Assembly: GCA_003996215.1 (NCBI GenBank)
Contig: QJPP01007584.1
Span: 1-64,000 of the forward strand
DNA from: Jaltomata sinuosa
Taxonomy: Eukaryota > Streptophyta > Magnoliopsida > Solanales > Solanaceae
DNA: 64,000 nucleotides
Reading direction: 5' to 3'
Positions 32,659 to 45,059 of this stretch are shown here, piece after piece. Both the position numbers and the translations under genes were made by a program. Within the stretch, counting starts at the first letter, position 1, and every line of letters starts with the position of its first letter. Below the pieces are notes generated by a model. That model searched no databases and was not told where the DNA came from. It saw only the letters and a program-made list of their open reading frames with translations.

Positions 32659-34123
32659 TCAGATACTAATTAAACAACCGTTCATCACCAAATGGAAACA
32701 TGAAGAAAAGTGAAAGCAAGGAGTTACCTGGATCGGCAAAAATCTACAGATACTTGCTACGCATGTCTGCTTTTGTCTCCCAAGTGTCCTTCACAACATT
32801 ACAGTTCCTTTACTGGACTTTCACAGACTCAATCTCCTATGTCCTTAATTTCTGAACATCTCTATCAAGGATAGTAACAGGTTCCTCTTCATAAGAGAGG
32901 TTTTTATCTAACATGACTTAATCCCAATGAATGATGTAGTCACTATCTCCATGATACTTCTTAAGCATCGACATATGAAACACGGGATAAACTCTCAACA
33001 AGCTCAGATGCAAATCCAATTTATAAGCTACCTGAACCATAACCTTAAGAATATCTAAAGGTCCAATGTACCTTGGACTATGTTTACTATGCTAACCGGA
33101 TCTAATAACACTCTTCATGGGTGAGACTTTGAGTAACACTTGCTCACCTTCCATGAAATGTACATCTCTTATTTTTGTATCCACATACTCATTTTCCCTG
33201 CTTTGAACCACTACAAGCTTTTCTTGGATGAATCTCACTTTTTCAATAGAGTTTCTCAGAAGATTAGTACCCCACAGTTTCATCTCAACTGCATCAAACA
33301 ACCGATGGGAGATCTACATCTTGTCCTATACAATGCCTCAAATGGAGCCATATCTATGCTCAAATATTAGCTATTGTTATATGCAAATTCCGCAAAAGAT
33401 AGATATTGGTTCCAATGACCTCCAAAATCCATCACACACACATATATCATATCCTCTAATACCTGGATTGTATGCTCACACCTCCCATTGGTTTGAGAAT
33501 AAAAAGTTGTACTAAAGTCCAACCTAGTACCAAATTTCTCATTAAACTTCTCCCAAAAGTAAGAGGTGAACTGAGTACCCCTGTCTAAAATAATGAAAAT
33601 AGGAACCCGATGCAACCTAACAACTTCTTTGAGATAAACCTTGGCTGACCTCATTTCACACCTGGGATGGAATGAAGTGCGCAGCCTTTGTCAGCCTATC
33701 CATAATAACCCAGATCGAATCGTACTTCACCAAAGTCTTGGGAAGACCAACGTCAAAATCCATGGCTATTCTCTCCCACTTTCATTTAAGAATTGACATC
33801 CTCTGAAGAGTACCACAAGGCTTCTGATGTTCATACTTTACCTACTGGCAATTTTGACACTTAGTAATAAAATCAACCATGACTCTTTTCATTCGGCCCC
33901 ACTAATAGTGTTGCTTTAAATTTCGGTACATCTTGGTCATAGTAGGATGTATAGAGTATTTTAAACAATGAGCCTCTGATAGAATAGTAAGAATCAATTA
34001 TTCAATGTGTGGTACACAAACTTTCCCCTTGACACTCAAAACACCATCATCATCAATCATGGACTCCATGGCCTTACCCTTCATGACTCACCCTTCATGA
34101 CCCTATCATGGATTTTTCTTAAC
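32659..34123 (-). pseudogene. Element E integrase with chromodomain-like tail, broken
   Basis: From the breakpoint at 34123 the minus strand reads KYSIHPTMTKMYRNL (H2C2 domain), CQNCQ-stop-VKYEHQ, MDFDVGLPKTLVKYDSIWV (first catalytic Asp kept), IILDRGTQFTSYFWEKF (second Asp), and NGRCEHTIQVLEDM in 33367-33654. The C-terminal FMEGEQVLLKVSPMKSVIRSG is in 33092-33301, then YEEEPVTILDRDVQKLRT near 32880. The polypurine tract just before the LTR is not recognisable as purine-rich. Few stops outside the tail make this the second-best integrase here. Confidence 0.82.
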
Positions 34124-34127
34124 TTAG

Positions 34128-35638
34128 TGATAAGTCAGTACTCTACCAACTTATTGATCCTTTAATCATGATTTATTATTATATTTTGATGAGATTTATA
34201 GGTTCTTATGGCCTTTTATTGTTGTGTATGCAGGTACTTGTGATCAAAGATAGAAACAAGGAAATGGACCCAAAAAGAGTCTAAAAGGAGTTGAAGTGTG
34301 AAGTGATCAAAAAAGATGAAGATTCTACTGAAGGATGCAAACCTTGTGCGGCACACATATTCATTGGTGTGGTACATACCTCTCACTGAATGAAGCTTAG
34401 AGTTAGCTGAAGGATCTGTTAAGGGGTGAGGTCATGGTACGACGCGCACATTGCCTGGGGAGAACTGTACCCCACTTTGCATGGACCTCTCAAATCAAGT
34501 CAAGTCATTGGTCCACTAAACAGAGCTGTGCGACATGCACATCAAGATGTGTGAACCGCACATCACTCTGCACAGCTCCCGAAAGGAATTTTTGTCAAAT
34601 TTGGTATGATGTTTTGGAAACATTCTAAAACCCATTTCAGGCACAGTTTTTAATAGTTTTTCAAAATTTTTGGAAGAGAATAGTTTTGAGTAGTGAACAA
34701 GTTTTCTCTCTAAGAAAGAAGAATAGTGTTTCACTCCAATTCCTTCTTCCTAACTCTTTGAATCACCTTTCTTGTAACAACTGAGCTTGGATATTGAATA
34801 TTTAGCTTGAATGAAAGAGAATTTGACTTATCCATTTGGTATTATTCTTTATTCCTCTAGCATTAGTAGCTAATTCTCTTGTCTAGGGATGTGTTTAAAA
34901 TAGGTTCTTGATAAATGGGTATGGGTGCTGCTATTTTTTGTTCATAATTGCTAATATGACATGGGTCTAGTGATTTCACCATGTTTTAACTCTAAAAATG
35001 GTGGTTGCAAACATTTATTTAATTTACTTAGTTGTGTGCTTGCTTGAGAAAGGAGTTCACAATTTCAGATATGAAATTTCTAGTGGATACTTGGGCTTCC
35101 ACTTAGATTGAGGCTAAAAATTACTCATTTCACCGGAAACACTCATTTAAAGGTCTAAAGCTAGAGATAGTGTGACCTCCCTAAGTATATCTTGGTTGTT
35201 TCATGTTGAAATCAATGGTTCTTGAAATAAGACGAATGATTATATGAATGTTAGATCAAAAGATGAATAATCATGCTTACAACCAAGGCTATCCATGTTG
35301 TTTAGTGAAAATTTATATAAATGAGAAATCACCCTAACCCGTGTTCGAGTCCCATTTGACACACATCCTTAGTCGTCCTCTCTTATTGTTTACACCCGCT
35401 TTTACTTATTTTTCTTACTTTGAATTGCGAAGTGTGACTTATTTCCCAGTTCCCCCCAATCCTTTACTTTTATTGTTGCAAACAAACTACTCTTGTTGTG
35501 AAGTCTTTCCTTGACAATTGACTTGGCTAGTCACTAATTCCCTATGGGATCGACCTCGACTCCCGTCGGGTAATATAATTTTTTTTGCTTAACGATCACT
35601 GATACCTCCATCTAGGAGAGTATATTTGAGCGTTATAA
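34128..35638 (+). repeat. Element D 5' LTR
   Basis: It begins TGATAAGTCAGTACTCTACC and matches the LTR of F (46968-48388) along its length with clear divergence, for example CTACCAACTTATTGA and GATCGACCTCGACTCCCGTCGG near 35548. The motif cluster at 34330-34580 repeats GTGCGGCACAC, GTGCGACATGCACATC and CCGCACATC words. It ends near GCGTTATAA. Confidence 0.8.
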
Positions 35639-35643
35639 AAAAA

Positions 35644-35662
35644 TGGCACTGTTACTAGGGAA
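35644..35662 (+). other. Element D primer-binding site (tRNA-Asp type)
   Basis: TGGCACTGTTACTAGGGAA aligns with TGGCGCCGTTGCCGGGGAA with four transition-type differences. It follows the LTR end within six A. Confidence 0.78.
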
Positions 35663-35763
35663 TTCTGTTTGAATAGCCTTTTTGATTATGAATTGAAATC
35701 ACTTTGTAGAGTGTTTGTTCTTTTTATGTGGTTTATTATTTTTATCCATTGCACAAGTAGCCC

Positions 35764-37550
35764 ATGAGTGAGGTGTGCAATAACGAGAGTATAAATGGGT
35801 TCTTGGATGCATCCAATGAACCTGTGATTCAAGTGGTAGTAGGTGCAATCTGCGTACCCATTACGGTTGGAAATACGGTGTTCCACATCACTAGCACAAT
35901 GCTCCATCTGATACAAATGAAGGGGATGTTTGGAGGATCAGCCCATGAAGATGCAAATAGGCACATCCATAATTTTATATAGATATGACAACCTTTCATC
36001 TTGCAAAAAAAACATACCCAAAGAATCTATCCTACTTCGCCTATTTCCCTTCTCTCTAACGGGGGAAGACACAAAGTGATTGGGGGAATTGTCAGATGGG
36101 TTAATCACCACTTGGGCTGAGTTGGTAGTTGCTTTCACTACTATATTTTTCCCTCCATCACGGATGATGTAGCTGAAGGATGAAATTTCCAACTTCTGCT
36201 AACTTCTCGATGAGCCTTTGCAAGAGGCATGGTTGAGATTTAAGAAGAAACTCGTGTTGTGCCCTAACCATGGATTGCCGGAAAATGTCTTGCTACAAAG
36301 CTTATTTAGATCCTTGAACTCAATGAATAAGTCCATGGCCAACAATCTTGGAGGTGGTGCCTTCATAGATCTACAATTTCCTCTTGCCTCGGGACTTCTT
36401 GAGAGAATGACAAAGACTAACCAAGCTTGGCACACAAGGGAGGTAAATATTCCTATCTCGGGAGTGACCACATCCATTTTAACAAATGAGATACGGAGAA
36501 AGGATGAAGAGATGGATAAGACCATGGAAAAAATGATGACACAAATAGACTTGCTAGCCAAGCATATGATGGGGGCAAGTAGTGCTAAGACCATGAATGC
36601 TATGAGTACACCAGAGATCAAGTCTAGTGATGACGAGCTTATAATCATCGTGGATGGTAAACATTGCTACTTGTTGGTGGTTTCTCATCCCGGGTATTGT
36701 TGCCCGAGGGATGAGAATCAAGGTTGGAATAGGGACAAGGAACGAAATAGAAATTAGAGGGACCGTGACAAGGATGGTGATAGATACAATCACCGGAGTT
36801 CGAACCCATATGTGCCTCTAAATAAATTAGATTATTTATATCAACCAGCCACAAGCAATCCCGGTCATTAAAAGATTGAGGATATATTGTCCTTGGTTCT
36901 AAAGAATGTGGAAACGACAAATACCAGGGTTAGTGAGATTAAAAGTGAAGTTTCAACACTTTATCAAACTGTGAGCTCTCATTCAGCCTCAATTAAATAT
37001 CTTGAGGACCAAATGAATCATTTATCCACTCCAACGAACCCATGGATGAAGGCAACACTTCCTAGTGACACCACGGCTAATCCTATAAATGATGCTCATG
37101 TCATGGACATTGTTACTAGAAGTGAAAGAACAAGTGGAATAGCGAAAGAGCCCATTGTAGAGCCGATCGTTGTAGCAAAGAAGCCTATTTTTGAAGCCAT
37201 TGTAGAGCCGAGTGATAAATATGAAGAGGTTGTACAAGAAAAGGATGTTAAAAAACCAAGGATTGGGGTGAAGCTTGGTGCACCCAACGCCCCGGTGAAT
37301 ATTGATGTTGATAATGAGAGGAAGGAGGCTGAATCTCCTTCCCAAGTGGCCATCGATATTGAGGAAGACCCTCCTATTACGCAAAGTATACCGACCACAC
37401 TACCAAAGGGACTTCTTCCATACCCACAAAGGTTAAATAAGAAGAAGGAAGAGCACAAATTCAATAAGTTTGTTGACATGTTCAGCAAGCTTTTGATAAA
37501 TATTCCTTTAGTTGAAGCCTTAACGCAAATGTCGGGGTATGCCAAATTTA
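35764..37550 (+). pseudogene. gag: Element D gag, 3'-truncated and broken
   Basis: It starts MSEVCNNESINGFL at 35764. The gag domain has a stop and frameshift region 35985-36220, then EAWLRFKKKLVLCPNHGLPE (36218 on), FIDLQFPLASGLLERMTKTNQAWHTRE, and a basic DRD/NRD segment near 36735-36790. A long open part at 36887-37550 contains VSSHSASIKYLEDQM, repeats of EPIVEPIV, LPYPQRLNKKKEEHKF and VEALTQMSGYAKFM. The protein then ends at the junction with E; the last 27 codons of the open frame are read from E in antisense. Confidence 0.82.
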
Positions 37551-38560
37551 TGACTTTGTTGTTTTACACCCTCAACACTCTTCACAAACTCAATCACCTC
37601 ATGAAAAGATATGTCGAAGGATACCATCTGTAGAGCTAAAATCTGAAGACATGTGTTCAATCTTTTAATGGAATGGTGAATCAGTTCCTCTTCAGTATTT
37701 ATCATCTACAATGAATAATGGAACAACAAATGGAACCGAGCCTCATAATCTGTAACTGATGAACTCCCCTACTCGATACTGGAAAACTTATTTCTCCTTT
37801 TATCCCTAAGAGTATGTGGAATATACTTCTCTAAAAACACCAAATAGAACTTATACCAAGTCAATGGAGGTGACCCAGCAGCCCTACATCTACATAGGAT
37901 CTCTGCCATATCTTAGCATCACCCTGAAGCTGGAAGGTGACAAACTCCATACCATACCACTCAACTATACCCATATTATGAATTCGCTCATGGAAGTCGA
38001 TGGTAAATTCATATGCATCCTCAGATTCAATACTATGGAAGACATAAGGCTTCATCTTGAAAAATATACAGAACAAATCATGCTCATCCCTTGTCATTGT
38101 CGGACCTGCTACCTGCCTCAAGAAGATACCTGTCTCTAATGCATCATCCATCTGAGGAACTACCACAATAGTATGTTGAATCCAAGATATGGCAAAAAAG
38201 GAATTGTAGGCGCAACCCTAGTTCCTGTTAACCCACTCAAGAATCTAAAAACTAGTTGAATCATATCTGAAGACATCTGTATTGGTGTCAAACCACCCTG
38301 AACTAGTTCCACCTCATTCTCCTGAACTGTTATTGCTTCATTATCTACAACCTCAGGAAGATGGTCTTACAGGGGAGGATATTCGAACCTCTTCTAAATA
38401 GATGTCAATCTTGAGGTAGATTCAAAAAAAGTAGTTAATTACTTAGAGCAACCCAAGCCCCGACCCTAGCGGGCCTGACTTTCATTCCTCTGCATCTCCC
38501 TCTCACTCGCCCTTTACCATAAACCGCAACCTCAATGGTGAGTTTGGGTACCTTAGATCT
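37551..38560 (-). pseudogene. gag: Element E gag, broken and 3'-truncated
   Basis: On the minus strand, after a decayed N-terminus with several stops (38560-38170), the gag domain at 38166-37861 has PTMTRDEHDLFCIFF, YEFTIDFHERIHNMGIVEWYGMEFVTFQLQGDAKIW. A later piece, 37705-37555, reads SFDISFHEVIEFVKSVEGVKQQ, which is typical just before the gag basic region. It stops at the junction with element D. Confidence 0.75.
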
Positions 38561-38785
38561 CACTACTAAAGCACGTGTTCACACCATATGTGCGAATAAG
38601 AGTGAAAGAAGTTAGATACCAATTTGGATCACCATATGCCAATTAGAATCAAATAATAGCATGAAGAAAAAAAGAAGTAGAGTATTCTTAGTGTCCCTTT
38701 GCCTCTTAAAGAAAATTATAGATGTCTATGTACTGTTCCGCAACACTCTACCGGACATGTTCTTGTACAACGACATTGATGAACC

Positions 38786-38803
38786 TAAGACTTTGATACC
38801 AAA
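38786..38803 (-). other. Element E primer-binding site (tRNA-iMet type)
   Basis: The minus strand reads TTTGGTATCAAAGTCTTAGG just after the LTR end ATGACA. TGGTATCAAAG keeps ten of eleven bases of the iMet site. Confidence 0.82.
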
Positions 38804-38806
38804 TTT

Positions 38807-40715
38807 GTCATAACCTAAATGACTGTGAGTGGCACCCACATTAACCCTCTGGTGGAAAAACCATCTAATCCAGGACTTAAAGCAACAATCAACCAATTTT
38901 AGACAAAAAGATAATAAAACCAACTTATATTAAAAAAATATACTAATTACCAACTAAACAATCACTGTCAATTACATTTACCGAACACCCGAAAGTCATT
39001 TTACAAGAACTCTAAACAAAATACATGTCTAAGATGTCCAAAACTAAACATAGTAAAGAGAGTGTCATCATCCAAAAGATTGACAGTGACCCAAGTGAAG
39101 ATCCATGTCAGCCTGAAGATGTAGTGCTCACCCTTGGATTAAAATTAGTTGTCCTGGCTGGAGATAAAGTTGCGTTTGAGCCTCTGGAATACAATTTGCA
39201 CTCAACAAAAAAAGAGTATAGGGTAGTATTAGTACAAACCACTATGTACTTGTAGGCATTATAGCTCGACCCAATTTAGAACAAGTATATAGTCAAATCA
39301 AATAACTAGTAAAATAGAACTTCAACACTTAAAAAGTTGTTCAGTCAATAATTAATCACCTCAAGTCAAACCAAAAAAGGTCCACAACAAATCATATAAG
39401 TCATCAATGTTAATATAACAATTCAATTACTCATGATCTCAACAGTTATATCTCATGGGGATCTATGTACACCTCACTTCTACTAATGTAACTTAATACC
39501 CTTAGTTTCATCTCAATATGCCTTTCCAACTCACAATATCAAATAACAATGTAAAAGTAACTAGAAATGTGTACATACATGCTAAAGGGATTTATTTCTA
39601 CCCAACTAGCCATGACCTGTAGGGGACACACCAGGGTCTATATACTGTACCAGTGCATGGTTCCCAATTCATAATAATAATATCAGTATCAGTATTTGTA
39701 CCAGCTTTTGGTACCCATTCCATAATTATAAAGTCAGTATCAAAATCCATACCGATGTGGTACTCGACCCCTCAACCAATCTGAACCTATGGTTCCAAGT
39801 CTCTATCTCTTTGAATATAACATAGTGCACTAATCACGCATACACTTATTATTATATGTTCTTTAATCTATTTCAATGTACATAACTTATTTATTGAAGC
39901 ATTAACATGATCATAATCATCAACTCAAACTTGTCCGAAGATCAATCACATACTATTCAATTTAAAAATACACAAGCACTAAATCAAGTCTCAACTCCAA
40001 TTAAACCATAACCTACCTCTAGTGAAGAATTCCAAACCACAAGCTACTTTGCAATAGCCTTTCCCTTCGTTAACTCACCAGATCATTCAAAGTCTAGATA
40101 GATAAATATAAGAGGGTATTTAACCATTTACTCCTTCATTTTTGGTCTTGGAAATTTAACCAACTAACTTTACCCTTACCCGAGGTGCGCAGTATTCCCC
40201 AAGGTTCGATTAACCATCAACTAATCTCACATTATTCATATGGTCACTAGTCATGGAGTTTCTACTCCAATTCCCTTTTTAAGACATTTTTATGTTAAAG
40301 GTCACACCTTTATGGAACTCAATATTCTCAATTCATTGTAATTATGTTTAGAAATACTATGTTTATGCTAGGAAGTGTTAAGTAAAATCTTATGATCATG
40401 TCTAGGTGAATTTACACCTACCCATAGGGCTTTTCCCACTTTTTATGTATTTAGGGCTCTAACCCAAAAATTCCACCATTAATCCATAATCTAATGATTC
40501 TATAAGATTTTAATGATTATTATGTAAAGAGGTTTATATAATTACCTTGAACGAAGGAAAACCCTATATTGCCTTCTTGGAGCTCTAGAACACATTTTGG
40601 GAGTTTGTGAAATAAAACTCAAAAAATAGACTTAAGTCAGATAATCTGACCTCATCTCTCGCTGTAGTAGTTGCTTTCTCGCTATGAAGAGACCGGTATG
40701 GCAATAGTAGGACCT
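38807..40715 (-). repeat. Element E 5' LTR, truncated in U3
   Basis: It ends on the minus strand ATGACA at 38807, followed by the primer site. It matches the 3' LTR remnant over 40422-40715, then similarity stops at about 40715 in a GGTATGGCAA-TAG context, before the last 450 bp of U3. Frames such as 39025-39255 fall in the R/U5 part and are not coding. Confidence 0.72.
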
Positions 40716-42594
40716 TTCTCAATCTTGAAAGACTCAAACTAGTACTAAAATTAATATCAATGAGTCAGACTCATATCGAGACTAATAAGCAGTATCAATG
40801 ACCCAAACACGATCGGAGACCAAAAATCATGTATTTCTTTCAATCCATTTCTTTCAAATTATTTCTCAATCAATTATTTCCATGCACCATGACATAAATG
40901 AATATGCATAAACAAAAATGTAAAAGTAAGCCAAGTACAATAGATATGTTCAAAAATCACAAAATCATAACAAAACACGAACATAGGATATGAGCCTCAA
41001 TATCAAGCCAGGAATGTATGTTCCTCATCACTCAAAACAATATAAGTCTCAATTTGGGCATCAGAACAAAAATCAATCTCATTTATTACTCAAATCCATG
41101 AATTTATCCAACATGTAGCATACTTTATAATATATGTCCCAACACAAATAATGTCTGAAGAAAGTTAAGCCATAACTTACCTCTAAGCTGATTTGAGAGT
41201 CTCTAATTAATCACACATGAGACTTCCCTTTTCAAATGACTTTCAAATGCACCATATCTACCAATAACAAGTTTTACATGTAAAAATGAGTTCAAAGATA
41301 CCCATATTGCTAGGGTTCTTATCCAGGTCTAAAAATTCAACCCAAAAGTCAACCTCGAACCCACTAGGACAAAATAAGAATTTTATTAAAAAAAATAATT
41401 TATCCAAAGATTAATGAGTTAAAATATGAAATTTTATCTAAAATAGAGTTAAAATTGATCTTGAAATCATCGAAAACAATTCTTTAACTTCTCTGGAAAA
41501 ACTCTAAAATTTCAAGTTTAAAAACTAACATTTGACGGTGAAATCATGAAATAATCATTGAAAAATGTATAAAAGTAACAAAACTTACTCAATGAAGAAA
41601 CATAAAAAATCCTCTTTAGAATTGCCCAAAATTGTGTCCCCAAGCTCTATAAATGAGTTATGGAAGAGATACAATAAAAAGGAAAAAAAACCACCGATAT
41701 ACAATGATCTCTGCACCGGCGAAGAGATGGTTACATGTGCAGAGTAACTAGTGCAACTTAATGTGTGCCACTACGGACTCCACTTACCACGTGGATTACT
41801 GCTGGAGCAGTTTATTTCCATACGTGCTAGCCAACAAGAACAAAAAATAGTGCAGCAGTGGCTCCATTGTTACCGATGAAACCCCGCAGAAGTGAGCATT
41901 CCAAGCCAAGCCCACCTCTGTAAAAGCAAAAAGAACACCACTTGTGCAGTCCCCCATCTGCAGAAAGTCTTTTGCATGAGTGAACAATCTCCACCCTATC
42001 AAAATCCATAGAAGAAGAACTTTAGCCGGTGGGGCAGCTCCACAGGAGTGTAAGAAACACTGTTTGAGCGATGCTCCAGACACCAACAATCAGCTGAAGA
42101 TAAAAACACCTTTCGAACTCAGAATCAACCCTCAGAATACATCCAAAACCCTATGAATACAAACTAAATATGCTATGAACTAAAAGCAACATTATGGACT
42201 AAATGAAATGATCGAATTTACCAACGGAGGCTATTGTCAACGAATGTTGATCGAAGTCAACACTATGCTATAACTTCTAGCTTTTCAACTAACAATTCAA
42301 AATGCATCCGAATGCCTCATGATCCAAACCAACACTGCTACTAACCTAAAAATAGCATTTTGGAGCTAACAGAACTAACGAAATTCTCATACAATGGCTA
42401 AATTATTGAATGTTGACCAAAGTCAATATAAAAACTTTAAAACCTTCCAAAATGAAAACTCACATTGAATCCAACCGAATACCTTAGAAACTGTGCTACC
42501 TACTTCTGTAGATCAGAAATACCATAATAAAACTATGGGGGTTGAAATAGTCAAAAAGCATAAAAAATCAAAAATTACTATGAGTGTTGTTACA
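40716..42594 (-). repeat. LTR fragment X (Tekay-type), minus strand
   Basis: The minus strand starts TGTAACAACACTCATAG at 42594, a typical Tekay LTR start, and runs through U3 with GTTGACTTTGGTCAACA-type words (42218-42260 and 42405-42430). A motif cluster at 41710-41970 (GCAGAAGTG, GTGCAG, GCTGGAGCAG) follows. The other end is lost at the junction with E at 40715. No polypurine tract lies beyond 42594, so this is a 5' LTR or solo LTR. The frame 41565-41747 is not conserved coding. Confidence 0.55.
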
Positions 42595-43422
42595 TCATTT
42601 GTGTCAAGGGGGTTCTAGATAAGTTTTGAGGGATAATTTAATGTTTTTTTGTGTAAGCTGATGTAACAACTGATGGTGAAACTGATTTTCTTATACTACA
42701 TCATGATAGAGGGACCATTTTTGCAAAGAAGGAATTTGCTTGATAAAAGCATTATTGAGAGTCTGGTCGTGTTTGCAAAATAGTCATTTGGGCTAGGTTG
42801 TTATTGGTAGGTAGCATTTGCGATGTGTGAGGTTTGGGTCATTTGACTCCATACATGATTGGGCTCCACGCTTCCAAAAATTAAATTTTTCCTAGCTAGA
42901 TTAAATCCCTATTTTCTAACTTAGATTTCTTTATATTTTAATTTTTGGAGCTCAAATTTTGGTGATTTCCAAGGGGATTTGCTCAGTTTTGCTCGGGGGT
43001 GAGAACCCTATATTATGTATTTCCCATTAATTTATAATTTATTTCATGATATAATTAATATTTAGGTGTTGGAAATTAGGGTTTAGGTACCTAAATTAAA
43101 GTTGTGAAATTGTTATTTGATGATTTGGAGTCCAATTGGGACTAGGTTTTCATTGAAATTTTATATTGGAGACCCTTGTTTTATGGGTAAATTGATTTTG
43201 AAATAAAATTATTATTTCAACCTTAAGGGCTCAAATTGGAGTTTTAGTTGGCTTTTTAGGCTTGGGATGATAGTTCAGCAGTAAGGATATCAATAGACTC
43301 ATATACTCACGTAGAGTATGCTATTGATAGCAATTTGATTTTCGTGACTTTTTGCATACTTTGATACCATACAGAAGTGTGAATACCTTGTCTGAAAATT
43401 TAAAATAATAGAAATAGCACAT

Positions 43423-43450
43423 ATTTATTTATTTATTTATTTATTTATTT
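43423..43450. repeat. (ATTT)n microsatellite
   Basis: Seven perfect ATTT units. Confidence 0.95.
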
Positions 43451-43503
43451 GTATCTTCAAATAAAATATTTGATTGTTAGTGTCTTTAGCTTGTGTATGG
43501 TGA

Positions 43504-43600
43504 TGTTGATGGAAGCGATGTATACAACTGTGATTGATGATGTTGATGGATGCTATGTATATAACTATGATTGGAGATGTCGATGGACTCTACGGGTACT
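43504..43600. repeat. 37-bp tandem repeat, about 2.5 copies
   Basis: Two full units (43504-43540 and 43541-43577) start TGTTGATGGA and share TGTATA-AACT-TGATTG. A third begins TGTCGATGGA at 43578 and fades. The units differ at about seven positions. Confidence 0.8.
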
Positions 43601-44049
43601 GTGGTGAGTGATTGGTTGATAATATGATTATTGAATTACTAATAGTATAAAAAATCCATAGGATTTTCATTGTTAAAAGGAAATAACCGGTTAGAGGGGA
43701 TTAGTTTCACACAGGCAAAATATGACCCATTGTGACATTCATATAATAAAGAGTCAATTATATATAATACCAGGCACACCATTAAAACAGAATATTTTGG
43801 ATGGAGAGACAGAGAAATGATATATATAAAACCAAACAAAGAGCGAAATTAAAATAAAGTTACTCAGTGGTAGGGGTGTAAAAAGAAAATCAATAATTCT
43901 AATTATATCGAGAGAAAACACTTGATTAGTGATTTGATATTGCAAAAATAAACCCAACTATAATTGGTTTAATTTGGTTTTAACTAAAAGAAAAAATTTA
44001 AATAGAACCAAATAATGCAGACATTTCAAATGCATTGAAAAAATGCTCT

Positions 44050-45045
44050 CTACTCCGAGAAACACTGAAACCCTAAATTTGCCTAATCACATCGAAAAAC
44101 ATGGCCATTGGATTTTTGCCAGCCTCCACCACTGGAGGCTAGGCCAATAGTGAACATTTTTTCCAACACTGGACAACCATCAACAGTAAAATTTGCCAAT
44201 ATGATTAAACCAGCCACTCCATAACACTAACCTATAACTTTGAAGCAGATCACATACCTTCATGGTGAACCACGCATAGTATGGGAAGAGGAGGAAGTTT
44301 CACAAATGATCATTAACAAGTATCTCTAATATGTGTTGATTGGAAAATTCTCCTATGGGTGGCCGGAGATTCAAGGTATTAGAAGGTTAATACCAAAAAA
44401 TGTTAACTGAAGGGAAAGGTAAACATTGGTTTTCTTAGAAATAAATACCTATTAATATGTGCCACAGCATTGAAAGATAAATTAACCCTACTCTCAAAGC
44501 CACAATTCTACATCACACATAAATAATGGTCCTACCACATGAGAACTCTCATACAGGACCTTTTGTTTGATCATGAGGAGGAAGCCTCTATATCTATAGC
44601 ATGAATCTCATTCACATCACTGCCACCAAATTTCATTAGTAAAGAGGCAAACATCTTACTAGGTGCAGTAGTTGGAAAACTTCTATAAGTAGATATGGAC
44701 ACTTAGAATAAGACTAGGCCAAAGTGTGTAAGGGTAAAATGAGAGGTATATTTATTAGGAGATATCCCAAAGAGGATCAATATTGGAATAAGGAAGAAAT
44801 CAGGGGAGATCAAGGAGAAGTGGGTGACCACTAGATATGCCTGTGTCCAAAAGTATTGCAAAAATTACAAACTGCAGGGACACAATGAAAAGGAATCCTT
44901 TATTATCCACCCAGAACTATACCCAAAGGTGGAACAAGGAGAGGATAGAAAGAAGAAAAATGATATAGAACACACAAAGAAAGAAGCCAAAGAACATAAT
45001 ACAGAAGATTAGCAAGGATAAAGGAACCTACAGGAACACAAAGAG
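44050..45045 (+). pseudogene. LINE-type ORF1 relic (DUF4283 plus CCHC knuckle)
   Basis: This is not an LTR element. Conceptual translation in shifting frames gives VKFANMIKP (44190), ITYLHGEPRIVWEEEEV (44250), IGKFSYGWPEIQGIRR (44340), a block ending YITHK near 44520, LPPNFISKEANI (44623) and a last open piece 44824-45012 with YCKNYKLQGHNEKESFIIHPELYPK. That ending is the zinc-knuckle region of plant DUF4283 proteins, usually CxxCxxxGHxxxxC; here the second Cys is Tyr and the last is Ser. Plant L1-type ORF1 proteins carry this pair and bind nucleic acid. It is cut by the LTR of G at 45060, and no ORF2 is seen. Confidence 0.75.
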
Positions 45046-45059
45046 AAAGGGAAGCAAGG

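Larger units (their letters stand above)
34128..37550 (+). mobile_element. Element D: Athila-type retrotransposon, only 5' LTR and gag left
   Basis: A complete 5' LTR related to that of element F, a tRNA-Asp-type primer site and gag are present. At about 37550 the sequence switches within a codon run to element E gag in the opposite orientation. pol and 3' LTR are absent, so a target duplication cannot be tested. Confidence 0.8.
31916..40715 (-). mobile_element. Element E: Tekay/Del-type retrotransposon, rearranged
   Basis: Minus-strand order from right to left: 5' LTR (38807-40715, cut short), iMet-type primer site, gag (to 37551), then a truncated Athila element D, then integrase (34123-32700), decayed polypurine tract and the start of the 3' LTR (31916-32658), which is broken by element A. 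The segment 31916-32205 matches 40422-40715. Protease, RT and RNase H are missing. The remaining 3' LTR should lie left of the window. Confidence 0.75.
42595..44049. other. Unassigned repeat DNA, no gene seen
   Basis: AT-rich sequence. Part of it (42640-43420) looks like the U3/R region of another plus-strand Tekay LTR (GAGAACCCTA, AATTAGGGTTTAGG), but I find no ends. It includes an (ATTT)n microsatellite and a 37-bp tandem repeat, both listed separately. Near 43872 TAGGGGTGTAAAAAG resembles a hAT terminus, with AACCAA-type words after it, but no matching end was found. Confidence 0.5.

Noticed and set aside
43872..43886. TAGGGGTGTAAAAAG as a hAT terminal repeat
   Set aside because: No matching inverted end or 8-bp duplication found within 1 kb; mentioned only as a possibility.
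43639..43957. Two hydrophobic minus-strand open frames resembling organelle membrane proteins
   Set aside because: AT-rich sequence gives Phe/Ile/Tyr-rich frames by chance; no family recognised.
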